Assembly: GCA_016000045.1 (NCBI GenBank)
Contig: JAECQY010000004.1
Location: 62,001-126,000 of the forward strand
Length of the DNA stretch: 64,000 nucleotides
Direction of reading: 5' to 3'
Source of the DNA: Myxococcaceae bacterium
Lineage (GTDB): Bacteria > Myxococcota > UBA727 > JABDBI01
The translations under genes and the position numbers were made by a program. This document shows positions 1-8,337 of this stretch, piece by piece. Positions within the stretch are counted from its first letter, which is position 1, and the number at the start of each line of letters is the position of its first letter. The notes under the pieces were generated by a model. The model ran no database searches, had not been told where the DNA came from, and worked only from the letters and a program-made list of their open reading frames with translations.

Positions 1-75
1 CGAACCAGGCCTCAACCAAACACGGGCTGAAGCAACTTTTCGACGACCTGTGGCATAAAATTGGATATTTGACAT
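1..75 (-). CDS. rpsI: 30S ribosomal protein S9, N-terminal part (cut by window edge)
   Basis: Only the first 25 codons lie in the window. Read on the minus strand from an ATG at 75 they give MSNIQFYATGRRKVASARVW and onward, and the Y-A-T-G-R-R-K-x-A-x-A-R-V block is the S9 N-terminal signature. S9 is a small-subunit protein whose C-terminal tail reaches the ribosomal P site. The start lies 3 bp after the rplM stop, the usual L13-S9 operon order. The frame is open to the edge of the window, so nothing suggests truncation beyond the cut. Confidence 0.93.
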   Translation of the reverse strand, partial: MSNIQFYATGRRKVASARVWLRPGS

Positions 76-78
76 CGT

Positions 79-525
79 TTAGGCTCCCTTGTTGGCTAAT
101 ACAGTTAAGGGTTTAGGCTGTTGAGCAGCATGCGGATGTTCAGCATCTGCGTAAACTTTTAGCTTGGTCAACATTTGACGACCCAATGGCCCCTTGGGCA
201 ACATGCCCTTAATGGCAGCAAACATGATCCGTTCAGGGGCACGTTCACGCTGTTCCGTAGGGGTACGGGAGCGTTCTCCGCCGGGAAAACCAGTGTAACG
301 CCAATATTGTTTATTGACCTCTTTGGTGCCTGTAAAGCGAGCTTTTCCTGCATTCACAACCACGACGAAATCACCTGTATCAAGGTGCGGCGTAAATATT
401 GGTTTATGCTTGCCTCTTAGTACAGAAGCAACTTGGGTGGCTAAACGACCCACAACAGCGTTTGTTGCGTCGACCACAAACCACTCACGGTTTATGGATT
501 TTTCCGATAGATTCGGTGTTTTCAT
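79..525 (-). CDS. rplM: 50S ribosomal protein L13
   Basis: 148-residue L13, an early-assembling 50S protein. Recognised by W-x-V-V-D-A-x-x-x-V-V-G-R-L-A-T near the N-terminus, the 'K-Y-W/R-Y-T-G-x-P-G-G' loop (here QYWRYTGFPGG) and the 'A-I-K-G-M-L-P-K-G-P-L-G-R' block. The frame is open upstream to 642, but the ATG at 525 is chosen because AAGGA lies just before it and the resulting length matches the family (about 142). It is co-transcribed with rpsI, 3 bp downstream. A separate promoter and about 80 nt of leader precede it, so ribosomal control independent of aroE is likely. Confidence 0.95.
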   Translation of the reverse strand: MKTPNLSEKSINREWFVVDATNAVVGRLATQVASVLRGKHKPIFTPHLDTGDFVVVVNAGKARFTGTKEVNKQYWRYTGFPGGERSRTPTEQRERAPERIMFAAIKGMLPKGPLGRQMLTKLKVYADAEHPHAAQQPKPLTVLANKGA

Positions 526-613
526 TTCATTCCTTATCGCGCCATCGCAGCGCACTACGGAGAAGCCGATCAAGCGCCATCGCCTGTTCGGATTCCTCAG
601 TTTTGTTTGGCGG

Positions 614-642
614 AATATGTCTATTGAGAAGCCAAATGTCAA
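614..642 (-). promoter_or_regulatory. Predicted promoter of rplM-rpsI with ~80-nt leader
   Basis: On the minus strand TTGACA (637-642) is followed after 17 nt by CATATT (614-619). The -35 box overlaps the aroE stop codon. Transcription would start near 607, leaving a leader of about 80 nt before the rplM ATG at 525. The leader carries the 10-mer GCGATGGCGC twice (539-548 and 574-583 on the minus strand). L13-S9 operons are known to be autoregulated in some bacteria; whether this leader is a control element is inference. Confidence 0.55.
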
Positions 643-1352
643 GGTGCTACTGGTTTAAACAAAATCGCTGATTTCCAGATATCAAAGCTTAAGCGAGCTT
701 GCTCCTGAAGCATCCCCAAGCCACCGTAGGCCACTGCTCCCGATTTGATGGCCAAACGCATGAGATCCGTTTGCTCGGGAGTATAACGCAAATCATAGAA
801 TACCTGTCCAGGCCTCCATTTTAATTGTGCCATCGCTCGTTCATCCAAACCCGGGGTGCAATGAACTGTTATTTCAAGAGCTTCGAGAGCTTTCAGAGAT
901 TGACGCGTCCAAGTATCGACATGAGAAACCCCTGCTTGTCTCAAAGCATATTGGACAGCCTTGGCCGCCCCTCCTGCCCCTAGAACTAAAAAGCTTCGGT
1001 CTTTGAATCCAGGCTCTTTGGCTCGGAGATCTCGAATAAAACCCTCCGCGTCGGTATTGGCTCCCCAAAGCAATCCATCCACACAGTAAAGCGTATTGAC
1101 CGCACCAATGGCTTGAGCCGCAGGGCTCAGCCGATCCAAATACGGAATAATCGCTTCTTTATAGGGGGTAGTCACATTGGCTCCCTGAATGCGACCCAAA
1201 CGAAGCTCGTTGACCGCAGAACCCAACTCAGCTTCTAAAACCGGCATTAAGCCATAGCTCCAGTCCAAACCCGCTTCCTTAAACGCTTCACGATGAATCG
1301 CGGGACTCAAGCTGTGATCAATGAATTTACCCAGTAAAACAAATCGTTTCAT
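639..1352 (-). CDS. aroE: Shikimate 5-dehydrogenase
   Basis: Reduces 3-dehydroshikimate to shikimate with NADPH in the chorismate pathway. Visible motifs: shikimate-binding SLSP (14-17), N-V-T-T-P-Y-K with catalytic Lys65, N-T-D with Asp101, the Rossmann GAGGAAKA loop from about 125, Y-D-L-R-Y-T-P, and a C-terminal G-L-G-M-L-x-x-Q-A. The ATG at 1352 lies 1 bp past the pgpA stop; a TTG at 1370 would add six unconserved residues. At 237 residues it is shorter than usual (about 270). The shortening falls in the NADP domain after the glycine loop, where the usual N-R-T motif reads W-T-R. The key catalytic residues remain, so it is probably active. Confidence 0.9.
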   Translation of the reverse strand: MKRFVLLGKFIDHSLSPAIHREAFKEAGLDWSYGLMPVLEAELGSAVNELRLGRIQGANVTTPYKEAIIPYLDRLSPAAQAIGAVNTLYCVDGLLWGANTDAEGFIRDLRAKEPGFKDRSFLVLGAGGAAKAVQYALRQAGVSHVDTWTRQSLKALEALEITVHCTPGLDERAMAQLKWRPGQVFYDLRYTPEQTDLMRLAIKSGAVAYGGLGMLQEQARLSFDIWKSAILFKPVAP

Positions 1353-1353
1353 C

Positions 1354-1794
1354 TTAAGAAATAAAAGCAATTACTAAAGCGGAGAAAATTCCCGCCATCA
1401 AATCATCCAATAAAACACCTGATGGAGTCTTGAGCGAACGATCAATCCAAGAAATTGGCCAAGGCTTTAGAATGTCGAAAAGCCTAAAAAGCCCGACAGC
1501 AAGCAGAATAAATGCCCAATGATCCGGACAAGCCCACAAAGCCAATCCTTGCCCTAAGACTTCATCGATGACAATTTCAGAAGCATCGTGCTTTTTAGTT
1601 TTCTGCTGATAAGTTCCAATGGCCCAAAACCCCAAAGCAAACAGAAGGAACCAAACTGCTGCCCAAAGCCCGAAGGAGCCCCATTTCATTAAGGGAATCC
1701 AAAGAAGAAGAGACACCAAAGAAGCCATCGTTCCCGGTGCAATAGGTGAAAAGCCAACCCCTCCCCAGGTTGAAATCCACTTAGAATTCAGCAT
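1354..1794 (-). CDS. pgpA: Phosphatidylglycerophosphatase A
   Basis: Integral membrane phosphatase that converts phosphatidylglycerophosphate to phosphatidylglycerol. The 146-residue protein shows the family hallmarks: [11 protein letters not shown] near the N-terminus, a central acidic [23 protein letters not shown], and the C-terminal L-L-D-D-L-M-A-G. Three to four hydrophobic segments fit an inner-membrane protein. Its start overlaps the 3' end of ftsZ by 14 bp, so translation is probably coupled. This places phospholipid synthesis beside the division operon. Confidence 0.93.
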   Translation of the reverse strand: MLNSKWISTWGGVGFSPIAPGTMASLVSLLLWIPLMKWGSFGLWAAVWFLLFALGFWAIGTYQQKTKKHDASEIVIDEVLGQGLALWACPDHWAFILLAVGLFRLFDILKPWPISWIDRSLKTPSGVLLDDLMAGIFSALVIAFIS

Positions 1795-3112
1795 TATTGC
1801 GTCGCAAGAAAGCCGGAATATCGTATTCGTCTTCTTTCGTTTTTTGCATAGGCGACTCGTGTACGGTCAAAGAGGCATCTTCTTCCATCGGCGCTAAAAC
1901 GGGCACCTTAACTTCATGGCGCAGCAACGGAGCCAAAGCAGGAGGAGGATAACTCATCGTTTGAGCTCCCACAGGCTGCGAAGGCGTTGGAGCCGGCAGC
2001 GGCGGAGCCATTGGAATCGGTGTTGGTATGGAGGCCGCCGGTACTGCATACGAAGAAAGCGCAGCAGGAACATGCGCAGGAGAGGCCCGATAAACAGGCA
2101 CTGCAGCAGGAGGTACCGCCGTGAAAGTATGCCCCAATTTTGCTGCCTGGCGTTTCGCCGTCTCAAAACCCGTAGCAATCACTGTAATGGTCACATCATC
2201 TTCCAGAGATTCATCGACCACATAACCAAAAATGATGTTCGCATCTTCGTGAGCCGCTTTGGTAATAAGCTCGATCGCGTCATTCACTTCGTGCAAAGTA
2301 AGCGATTTCCCTCCGGTCACATTGACCAGAATACCCATTGCTCCATCCACGGAGATATCTTCCAGCAAGGGACTGGATATCGCTTTTTGAGCTGCCTCAA
2401 TCGCTCGATTTTCACCTTTTCCGGTTCCAATCCCCATCAAAGCCATGCCTTGGTCACTCATGACAGAAATCGCATCTGCAAAGTCGACGTTGACAATACC
2501 CTGCTGCGTGATGATGTCGCTGATCCCCTTGACCGCGTTCAGCAGAACTTGGTCTGCCATTTTAAACGCATCGAGCATCGATGTACTTGAATCCGCTAAT
2601 TGCAAAAGGCGATTATTGGGAACCACAATCAGGGTATCCACAGATTGCTTGAGAGCTTCTACGCCAGACTCCGCTGATTTTTTACGACGATTTCCTTCAA
2701 AAAGAAAAGGCTTCGTCACAACCCCTACGGTCAGGGCACCTAATCGTTGAGCCACATCTGCAATAATCGGAGCAGCCCCGGTTCCAGTACCACCGCCCAT
2801 TCCAGCGGCAATAAAAACCATATCGGCTCCTTGTAGAAGTTCCTCGATCCGGTCGATGCTCTCACGAGCAGCATTGGCTCCCACTTCCGGTTTCGCTCCG
2901 GCCCCCAAGCCCTTCGTACAGCTCTGTCCAAGCTGGAGTTTAACATCGGCCATGCTCATATTAATGGCCTGGCAATCGGTGTTCGCGACGATGAACTCCA
3001 CGCCGGCTATCCCGTGCTGAATCATATTGTTCACCGCGTTTCCGCCACCGCCGCCAACCCCTACTACTTTTATCCGCGGACCTTTTTGCTGCATTTCATC
3101 AAATTCAATCAT
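1781..3112 (-). CDS. ftsZ: Cell division protein FtsZ
   Basis: Tubulin-like GTPase that polymerises into the Z-ring. The 443-residue product has the N-terminal [11 protein letters not shown] loop, the tubulin signature [10 protein letters not shown] near residue 105, and the N-x-D-F-A-D synergy-loop region. A Pro/Ala-rich disordered linker of roughly 90 residues follows. The conserved C-terminal peptide [11 protein letters not shown] binds FtsA and other tethers. The ATG at 3112 is 16 bp below ftsA. It is the last division gene of the dcw-type segment and overlaps pgpA. Confidence 0.98.
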   Translation of the reverse strand: MIEFDEMQQKGPRIKVVGVGGGGGNAVNNMIQHGIAGVEFIVANTDCQAINMSMADVKLQLGQSCTKGLGAGAKPEVGANAARESIDRIEELLQGADMVFIAAGMGGGTGTGAAPIIADVAQRLGALTVGVVTKPFLFEGNRRKKSAESGVEALKQSVDTLIVVPNNRLLQLADSSTSMLDAFKMADQVLLNAVKGISDIITQQGIVNVDFADAISVMSDQGMALMGIGTGKGENRAIEAAQKAISSPLLEDISVDGAMGILVNVTGGKSLTLHEVNDAIELITKAAHEDANIIFGYVVDESLEDDVTITVIATGFETAKRQAAKLGHTFTAVPPAAVPVYRASPAHVPAALSSYAVPAASIPTPIPMAPPLPAPTPSQPVGAQTMSYPPPALAPLLRHEVKVPVLAPMEEDASLTVHESPMQKTKEDEYDIPAFLRRNNAEF

Positions 3113-3128
3113 AAACCGCCTCCCTCCC

Positions 3129-4328
3129 TTAAATCATATCTTGAATCCAGGCACCGATTCTATTTTTCAACCTGAAATAAACATTCTCTTGTCGACTCAA
3201 ATTCTTGGCCCCGTACAGAACCAATCCAACACCCGTAGCATAGATTGGACTCTTTATGACATCCAACAATCCACCGACCCCTTGAGGAACCCCTCTGCGA
3301 ACAGGAAGCCCTAAGATGCTTTCACCCACCTCAATCAGCCCTGGCAACAAAGCAGATCCTCCGGTTATAACCACCCCAGAAGCCAGTAGCTCACGCAAGC
3401 CAACTTTTTGAATCTCATGCCCAATCAACTCAAAAATCTCTTCGACACGAGGCTCCAGGATATCTCCTAAAATCTGCCTTCGCAAGATACGGTCTGGTCT
3501 TGCACCGATACTTGGGACCTCTATGACTTCGTCTTTTCCTATCATCTTTGCGCTGGCAGAGCCATACGTTTTTTTGATTTCCTCAGCACTCTCTTGCAGT
3601 GTTCGAAGACCAACTGCAATATCATTTGTCAGATGCTGGCCACCAATTGGTATCACCGAAGTATGCTGTATAGAACCATGAGAAAATATTGCAACATCGG
3701 TTGTTCCACCCCCAATATCAATTAAAGCAACCCCTAACTCACGCTCATCGTCACTCAAAACAGCATAAGCGGAAGCAAGCTGCTCCAGAACGATATCTGA
3801 CACTTCCAAAGAGCATCTTTCCGCGCACTTGATAATATTTTGAGCTGAACTAATTTGACCGGTTACAATGTGAATTTTAGCTTCCAGGCGACGACCTGAC
3901 ATCCCCAAAGGCTCGCGAATGCCATCTTGACCGTCGATGATAAATTCTTGGGGAAGCGTATGTAAAATTTCTCGATCACTCGGGATTGAAACAGACTTAG
4001 CCGCTTCAATCACACGTTCAATATCGGATTTTTTAACCTCTCCGTCTTTGATGGCAACCACAGCATGGCTATTGACACCCTGAATATGAGCTCCCGCAAT
4101 ACCAGCAACGACTCGTTTAATCGAGACTTTTGTGGTTCTTTGAGCTTCTGCAATCGCTCTTTGCATCGCAGCGACGGTTGCCTCAATATTGACAACAACG
4201 CCCTTACGGAGTCCTTTAGAAGGGCTCGTGCCGACCCCAACAATCTGAACACCGCTCGGTGATAATTCGCCTACCACCGCGACAATTTTCGTTGTTCCAA
4301 TATCCAAACCAACAATCAAGGAAGTCAC
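3129..4328 (-). CDS. ftsA: Cell division protein FtsA
   Basis: Actin-fold ATPase that tethers FtsZ to the membrane and recruits late divisome proteins. Evidence: the N-terminal phosphate-1 motif G-L-D-I-G-T-T-K, phosphate-2 motif D-I-G-G-G-T-T-D, the 1C domain between them, the adenosine-binding G-G-S-A-L-L-P-G, and a C-terminal amphipathic helix ([13 protein letters not shown]). The 399-residue length is typical. The start is GTG at 4328 overlapping the ftsQ stop (GTGA), with an A/G-rich stretch just upstream, so translation is likely coupled. Confidence 0.97.
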   Translation of the reverse strand: MTSLIVGLDIGTTKIVAVVGELSPSGVQIVGVGTSPSKGLRKGVVVNIEATVAAMQRAIAEAQRTTKVSIKRVVAGIAGAHIQGVNSHAVVAIKDGEVKKSDIERVIEAAKSVSIPSDREILHTLPQEFIIDGQDGIREPLGMSGRRLEAKIHIVTGQISSAQNIIKCAERCSLEVSDIVLEQLASAYAVLSDDERELGVALIDIGGGTTDVAIFSHGSIQHTSVIPIGGQHLTNDIAVGLRTLQESAEEIKKTYGSASAKMIGKDEVIEVPSIGARPDRILRRQILGDILEPRVEEIFELIGHEIQKVGLRELLASGVVITGGSALLPGLIEVGESILGLPVRRGVPQGVGGLLDVIKSPIYATGVGLVLYGAKNLSRQENVYFRLKNRIGAWIQDMI

Positions 4329-5005
4329 CTCTTTTTAAAGCGTACCGCAATTTGATTACTTTTAGGCGTATCGTCAAGGTAGACAAAAGCAAGTAATTCT
4401 CGTTTATTCCCTAACTGATTCAAAACTCGAACTAATTTTTTCCACTGTTCATCCCAATTTTGACTTCCAAGCAGAACCTCTAAACCCGAAGCAAAGAGCA
4501 CTCGAAATTGATTCGCACCGCTGGACTCAATTTGAACAATCGTGCCACCCGGCTGACTCACCCGTCGATGAGCCTCTAAAACCCCCACACACTCTGGGCT
4601 TGAAACTTGGGGCAAAGAAAATTCTTCTTCGGTTTCAGCTGCTTTAAAAGCAACTCCATGGAGATCCAATACCCAAAGCTTATGATTCTTCAGCAACGCA
4701 GTCGCTTCTCGTTCGACCACAATTACATCGAGTGCCTGTGGAGGCTGCCTTCTGACACGAACCGATCGGACCCAAGGATGCTGTCCCGCTACCTTTTGAA
4801 CCCGTTTCAAGTCTGTCCCATAAAGAGATTTTCCGATAAATTCACTCAAATAGAGCTGAAGCTCCTCATCACGAGCATGAACGCCTCCTTGAATGTGAAT
4901 GGTTCGGATCGTCAGACCGCTGTCACTGGTTACCCAAACATAGATCAAAGGAATGAAAGAGCCTGTCACTAAGAAAATAATGCCTAATATTCCAATTCGA
5001 ATCAT
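4325..5005 (-). CDS. ftsQ: Cell division protein FtsQ/DivIB
   Basis: Bitopic divisome protein: a short cytoplasmic N-terminus, one hydrophobic segment (about residues 3-26), then a periplasmic POTRA domain ('I-R-T-I-H-I-Q-G-G' ... 'R-R-Q-P-P-Q-A-L-D-V-I-V-V-E-R-E-A') and the FtsQ beta domain. It links FtsB/FtsL to the ring. The ATG at 5005 is chosen over a GTG at 5017 because GGTGGGG sits six bases before it; it shares one base with the murB stop. Its place between murB and ftsA is canonical, although ddl, often found here, is missing. Confidence 0.93.
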   Translation of the reverse strand: MIRIGILGIIFLVTGSFIPLIYVWVTSDSGLTIRTIHIQGGVHARDEELQLYLSEFIGKSLYGTDLKRVQKVAGQHPWVRSVRVRRQPPQALDVIVVEREATALLKNHKLWVLDLHGVAFKAAETEEEFSLPQVSSPECVGVLEAHRRVSQPGGTIVQIESSGANQFRVLFASGLEVLLGSQNWDEQWKKLVRVLNQLGNKRELLAFVYLDDTPKSNQIAVRFKKR

Positions 5006-5886
5006 TAAAATCCCCACCTTCTGACTTCGTATTCCAATTTAATATCAAATTTTTGTTCAACTCTTTCTCGAACGTACTCCGAGAGTCTCAGAATCTCGAA
5101 GGCTGTTGCCTTTCCTTCATTGACGATAAAATTAGCATGCACGGACGAAACAGCGGCGCCTCCCATTTTAAGCCCTTTCAGATCACAAGATTCTATTAAG
5201 CGACCCGCGTAGTCACCGGGAGGGTTCTTAAACATGGAGCCTGCCGAACGCTCTTTAGGCTGAGTTGCCTTGCGCTGCAAAGCCAATAAACGTGCTTTTT
5301 CAAGAAGCTCTTGCTTGCGAAGCGGGTCTGCCCCTGGAAACCGTAGCAGAGCCTCGCATAAAATAGTACCGCTCGGAAAAGACGTGGAGCGATACGCAAA
5401 GCCCATCTGCTCTTGAGTTAACACACGCATGCCTTCCAGGGTAGAAACCTCAACCGATAAGACTACTTCCCCAATTTCACCCAATCGAGTTCCAGCATTC
5501 ATCTTAAGAGCGCCACCGACCGAACCGGGGACCCCACCCCACCCCAAAGCAACTTCCCATCCTAATTCAAGACAGCGGCGTGTTAATTTGGGAAAAGAAG
5601 CCCCTGCACCCACGCGTATTTCATTTTTTTCAAGGCTTAGTTCCAGATGAGAAAAACCTTTTTCAAGCGATACAACAAGGCCTCGAAGCCCTGAATCATG
5701 AATGAGTAAGTTGCTGCCACCGCCTAATAAATGGATTGGAATCCGATTCGTAGTCGCCTCATCCAACAGCCTCTGAAGTTCGGCAACATTCTTTGGAAAA
5801 GCCAAGTAATCCGCTGGGCCACCTAATTTAAACGTTGTATAAGGGGCAAGAACTTCGTTTTCTCGAACATCGATTCCTTCAAACAC
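5005..5886 (-). CDS. murB: UDP-N-acetylenolpyruvoylglucosamine reductase
   Basis: FAD enzyme completing UDP-MurNAc synthesis. Visible are the N-terminal T-T-F-K-L-G-G-P-A, the FAD-binding L-G-G-G-S-N-L-L-I, the G-x-P-G-S-V-G-G-A-L-K-M-N-A-G block, the A-Y-R-S-T-S-F motif, the catalytic-serine region R-S-A-G-S-M-F-K-N-P-P-G and a C-terminal H-A-N-F-I-V-N. The 293-residue length and the Y-R-S-T-S-F arrangement suggest the type II (shorter) form. It starts with GTG at 5886, 4 bp after murC. Confidence 0.96.
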   Translation of the reverse strand: MFEGIDVRENEVLAPYTTFKLGGPADYLAFPKNVAELQRLLDEATTNRIPIHLLGGGSNLLIHDSGLRGLVVSLEKGFSHLELSLEKNEIRVGAGASFPKLTRRCLELGWEVALGWGGVPGSVGGALKMNAGTRLGEIGEVVLSVEVSTLEGMRVLTQEQMGFAYRSTSFPSGTILCEALLRFPGADPLRKQELLEKARLLALQRKATQPKERSAGSMFKNPPGDYAGRLIESCDLKGLKMGGAAVSSVHANFIVNEGKATAFEILRLSEYVRERVEQKFDIKLEYEVRRWGF

Positions 5887-5890
5887 CTGC

Positions 5891-7252
5891 TTACAACCGC
5901 TCTAAAATGCGAGGAGCACATTGAGCAATAGACCCTGCCCCTAGCGTAATTAAAACATCTCCGGATCTCGCTAAATGGATCAGCTGACTCGTTGCATCCT
6001 GAAGAGAACCACCCCAATAAGCCTCTGGGTGCTGCCGTTCCTGGATCAGCGTCACAAGGCAAGAAGAATCAACCCCTGCAATGGGGGGCTCGCTAGCAGG
6101 ATAGATATCGCTGATCACCACATAGTCCGTATTCATCAACGCATCCGCAAACTCGTTCAGATGATCCCGTGTTCGAGTATAACGATGCGGTTCGAATAAA
6201 ACTCCAACGCGCCGGCCTGGAAAGGTTTGCCGAGCCGCTTTCAAAACCATCGAAATTTCAATCGGGTGATGCCCGTAGTCGTCAATCACCAGGATTCCAT
6301 TTTTTTCCCCTACTTGCGTAAATCGACGTTGAACTCCGGAAAAGCGCTGCAAAGTACGCTTCATGGATTCCAAATCAACTCCTAATTCATCCCCCACTGC
6401 AATCGCTGCCAAAGAATTTTGCACATTATGATCGCCTAATAAATTCAGCCGGATCAACCCTAAATCTTCTCCATAACGAAAAAGACGATACTGGGTCGCA
6501 TGGCGTTCATGTTGAATTTCTTTCGCTTGATAGTCAGCCAAATGAACGAGCCCATAAGTGACCACACGACGTTTCACCGATTGTAACACCTCACGGACTG
6601 AAAGCGCATCGACGCAAGCAACGGCCAATCCAAAAAAAGGCAAACCATTCAAGAATTTCTCAAAAGCGTTTTTTATCTCTTGCAATCCGCCTTTCCAAAA
6701 ATCGAGATGATCCGAGTCAATATTCGTCACAACCGCAATGTTAGGAAGCAACATCAAAAAAGAGCCATCGGATTCATCTGCTTCCGCCACCATGAACCGA
6801 CCTTTTCCATGTTTGGCATTCGAACCCAAATGATTCACTTTGCCGCCGATGACAACGGTTGGATCCAGTGCTGCTTCTTCCAGAATTGCCGCCACCAAGC
6901 TTGTCGTGGTGGTCTTGCCGTGTGAACCCGCGATCGCAATGCCTTGCTGCAGCCTCATTAACTCTGCCAACATGCGCGCTCTGGGTATGACCGGTATTTC
7001 TCTTCGCTCTGCCTCCACAAACTCGGGATTATCCGATCGAATTGCTGAGGAGATGACGATGATGTCGGCACCCTCAATCTGTTCGGCCCGGTGCCCTTGA
7101 AAAACCTTGGCTCCCAAATCTTGAAGACGGCGAGAACTTTCGTTCGAGCTTAAATCCGAACCTTGAACTTCTATTCCAAGGCTTAACAGCACTTCTGCAA
7201 TGCCGCTCATGCCAATTCCAGCGATTCCGATAAAATGAACTTTTTTTAACAT
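5891..7252 (-). CDS. murC: UDP-N-acetylmuramate--L-alanine ligase
   Basis: ATP-dependent Mur ligase adding L-Ala to UDP-MurNAc. The N-terminal Rossmann domain starts with H-F-I-G-I-A-G-I-G-M-S-G, the P-loop is G-S-H-G-K-T-T-T-T near residue 110, the central domain holds E-A-D-E-S-D-G-S-F and N-I-D-x-D-H-L-D, and the C-terminal domain has D-D-Y-G-H-H-P and F-E-P-H-R-Y-T-R-T. The length of 453 is normal. Its start overlaps the murG 3' end by 7 bp. Confidence 0.97.
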   Translation of the reverse strand: MLKKVHFIGIAGIGMSGIAEVLLSLGIEVQGSDLSSNESSRRLQDLGAKVFQGHRAEQIEGADIIVISSAIRSDNPEFVEAERREIPVIPRARMLAELMRLQQGIAIAGSHGKTTTTSLVAAILEEAALDPTVVIGGKVNHLGSNAKHGKGRFMVAEADESDGSFLMLLPNIAVVTNIDSDHLDFWKGGLQEIKNAFEKFLNGLPFFGLAVACVDALSVREVLQSVKRRVVTYGLVHLADYQAKEIQHERHATQYRLFRYGEDLGLIRLNLLGDHNVQNSLAAIAVGDELGVDLESMKRTLQRFSGVQRRFTQVGEKNGILVIDDYGHHPIEISMVLKAARQTFPGRRVGVLFEPHRYTRTRDHLNEFADALMNTDYVVISDIYPASEPPIAGVDSSCLVTLIQERQHPEAYWGGSLQDATSQLIHLARSGDVLITLGAGSIAQCAPRILERL

Positions 7253-8292
7253 ATTTCAATAACTTTCTTTGCGATTGCGTCTGCCGCGTTCGGCTTCCCC
7301 AATTGCCGAGATTTATGTGCCATAGTTTCAAGTGTTTGTGTATTTAAAAATAGATGCTTAATTAAGCCTGCCAAAGTTTCTGGATTTAAACTGTTTTGCT
7401 CCATGACAATGGCAGCTCCAGCCTGAGCAAGTTCTTGAGCGTTGTAAAGCTGATGCTGGTCAGCAGCCTGCGGAAAAGGAATGAGGATGGCTGGAACTCC
7501 CATCGCAGTCAATTCGGAACAAGTCATCGCGCCCGATCGCGCAATCACCAGTTTGGCTCGAGCATACGCCAGTGGCATGTCCGAAATAAACGAAACGACT
7601 TCTGCGGCAACTCCGAGTTCTCGATACGCTTGTTCTACTTTCTCTCGCTCTAAAGCGCCGGTTTGGTGAATAACCTGGATAGACCCTACCTGAGCCATTG
7701 CCGGTGGCAACAGAACATTGAGGGGTCTTGCTCCCAGGCTTCCCCCTAAAATGAGTATCGAATCAGGATCTTCACGGCCTTGGAATCGAAAACTGTCTCG
7801 AAGTGGATTCCCAAGCAATTGCAATTTTCGAGCAGGAAAATGAGCCCGCAAACACTCAAAAGCTCCAAAAATATGCGAAACGAAGTGGGCAAGCATGCGA
7901 TTCGTAAAACCTGGAATGCTGTTTTGCTCTAATATCGCTCGAGGAATACCCAGCAACCAAGCCGCCAGAAGGACGGGACCAGATGCGTATCCTCCAACCC
8001 CAACGACTCCATCGGCACGAAATTGACGAAGAATTCGAATGGACTCGAACAGCGAAAACGGGAGTCTCAAAAAAACAACGAAAGCCTTGAGCAGACCTTT
8101 TTCTTTAAAGCCTGAAATCTCAATCGTCTGCAGGCGAAACCCAGAGGCTGGCACCGTGCGTGCTTCAATGCCCTTTTCGGTCCCCACAAATAAGACCTCA
8201 TGCTGCGCACTAAGGCGCTTGATACCCTGAGCAAGAGCAATCGCCGGAAAAACATGGCCCCCAGTACCGCCGCCTGCAATCACAATCTTCAT
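7246..8292 (-). CDS. murG: UDP-GlcNAc:lipid I N-acetylglucosaminyltransferase
   Basis: Peripheral membrane GT-B glycosyltransferase converting lipid I to lipid II. The first G-loop is I-A-G-G-G-T-G-G-H-V-F-P-A at the N-terminus, followed by V-G-V-G-G-Y-A-S-G-P and E-Q-N-S-I-P-G. The C-terminal domain has G-G-S-L-G-A-R and the UDP-binding R-S-G-A-M-T-C-S-E. Its 348 residues fit the family. It is the most upstream dcw gene seen; ftsW and murD, usual neighbours, are absent, and a SNF2 helicase lies 45 bp upstream instead. Confidence 0.97.
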   Translation of the reverse strand: MKIVIAGGGTGGHVFPAIALAQGIKRLSAQHEVLFVGTEKGIEARTVPASGFRLQTIEISGFKEKGLLKAFVVFLRLPFSLFESIRILRQFRADGVVGVGGYASGPVLLAAWLLGIPRAILEQNSIPGFTNRMLAHFVSHIFGAFECLRAHFPARKLQLLGNPLRDSFRFQGREDPDSILILGGSLGARPLNVLLPPAMAQVGSIQVIHQTGALEREKVEQAYRELGVAAEVVSFISDMPLAYARAKLVIARSGAMTCSELTAMGVPAILIPFPQAADQHQLYNAQELAQAGAAIVMEQNSLNPETLAGLIKHLFLNTQTLETMAHKSRQLGKPNAADAIAKKVIEIC

Positions 8293-8337
8293 GCAGCCAG
8301 CATACGATAGAACAGACCATCGCGCAGCTGTTTTCTA

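Noticed and set aside
8293-8337. Inverted repeat between the SNF2 gene and murG as terminator
   Set aside because: Stem is weak and bulged with no T tract after it on the minus strand.
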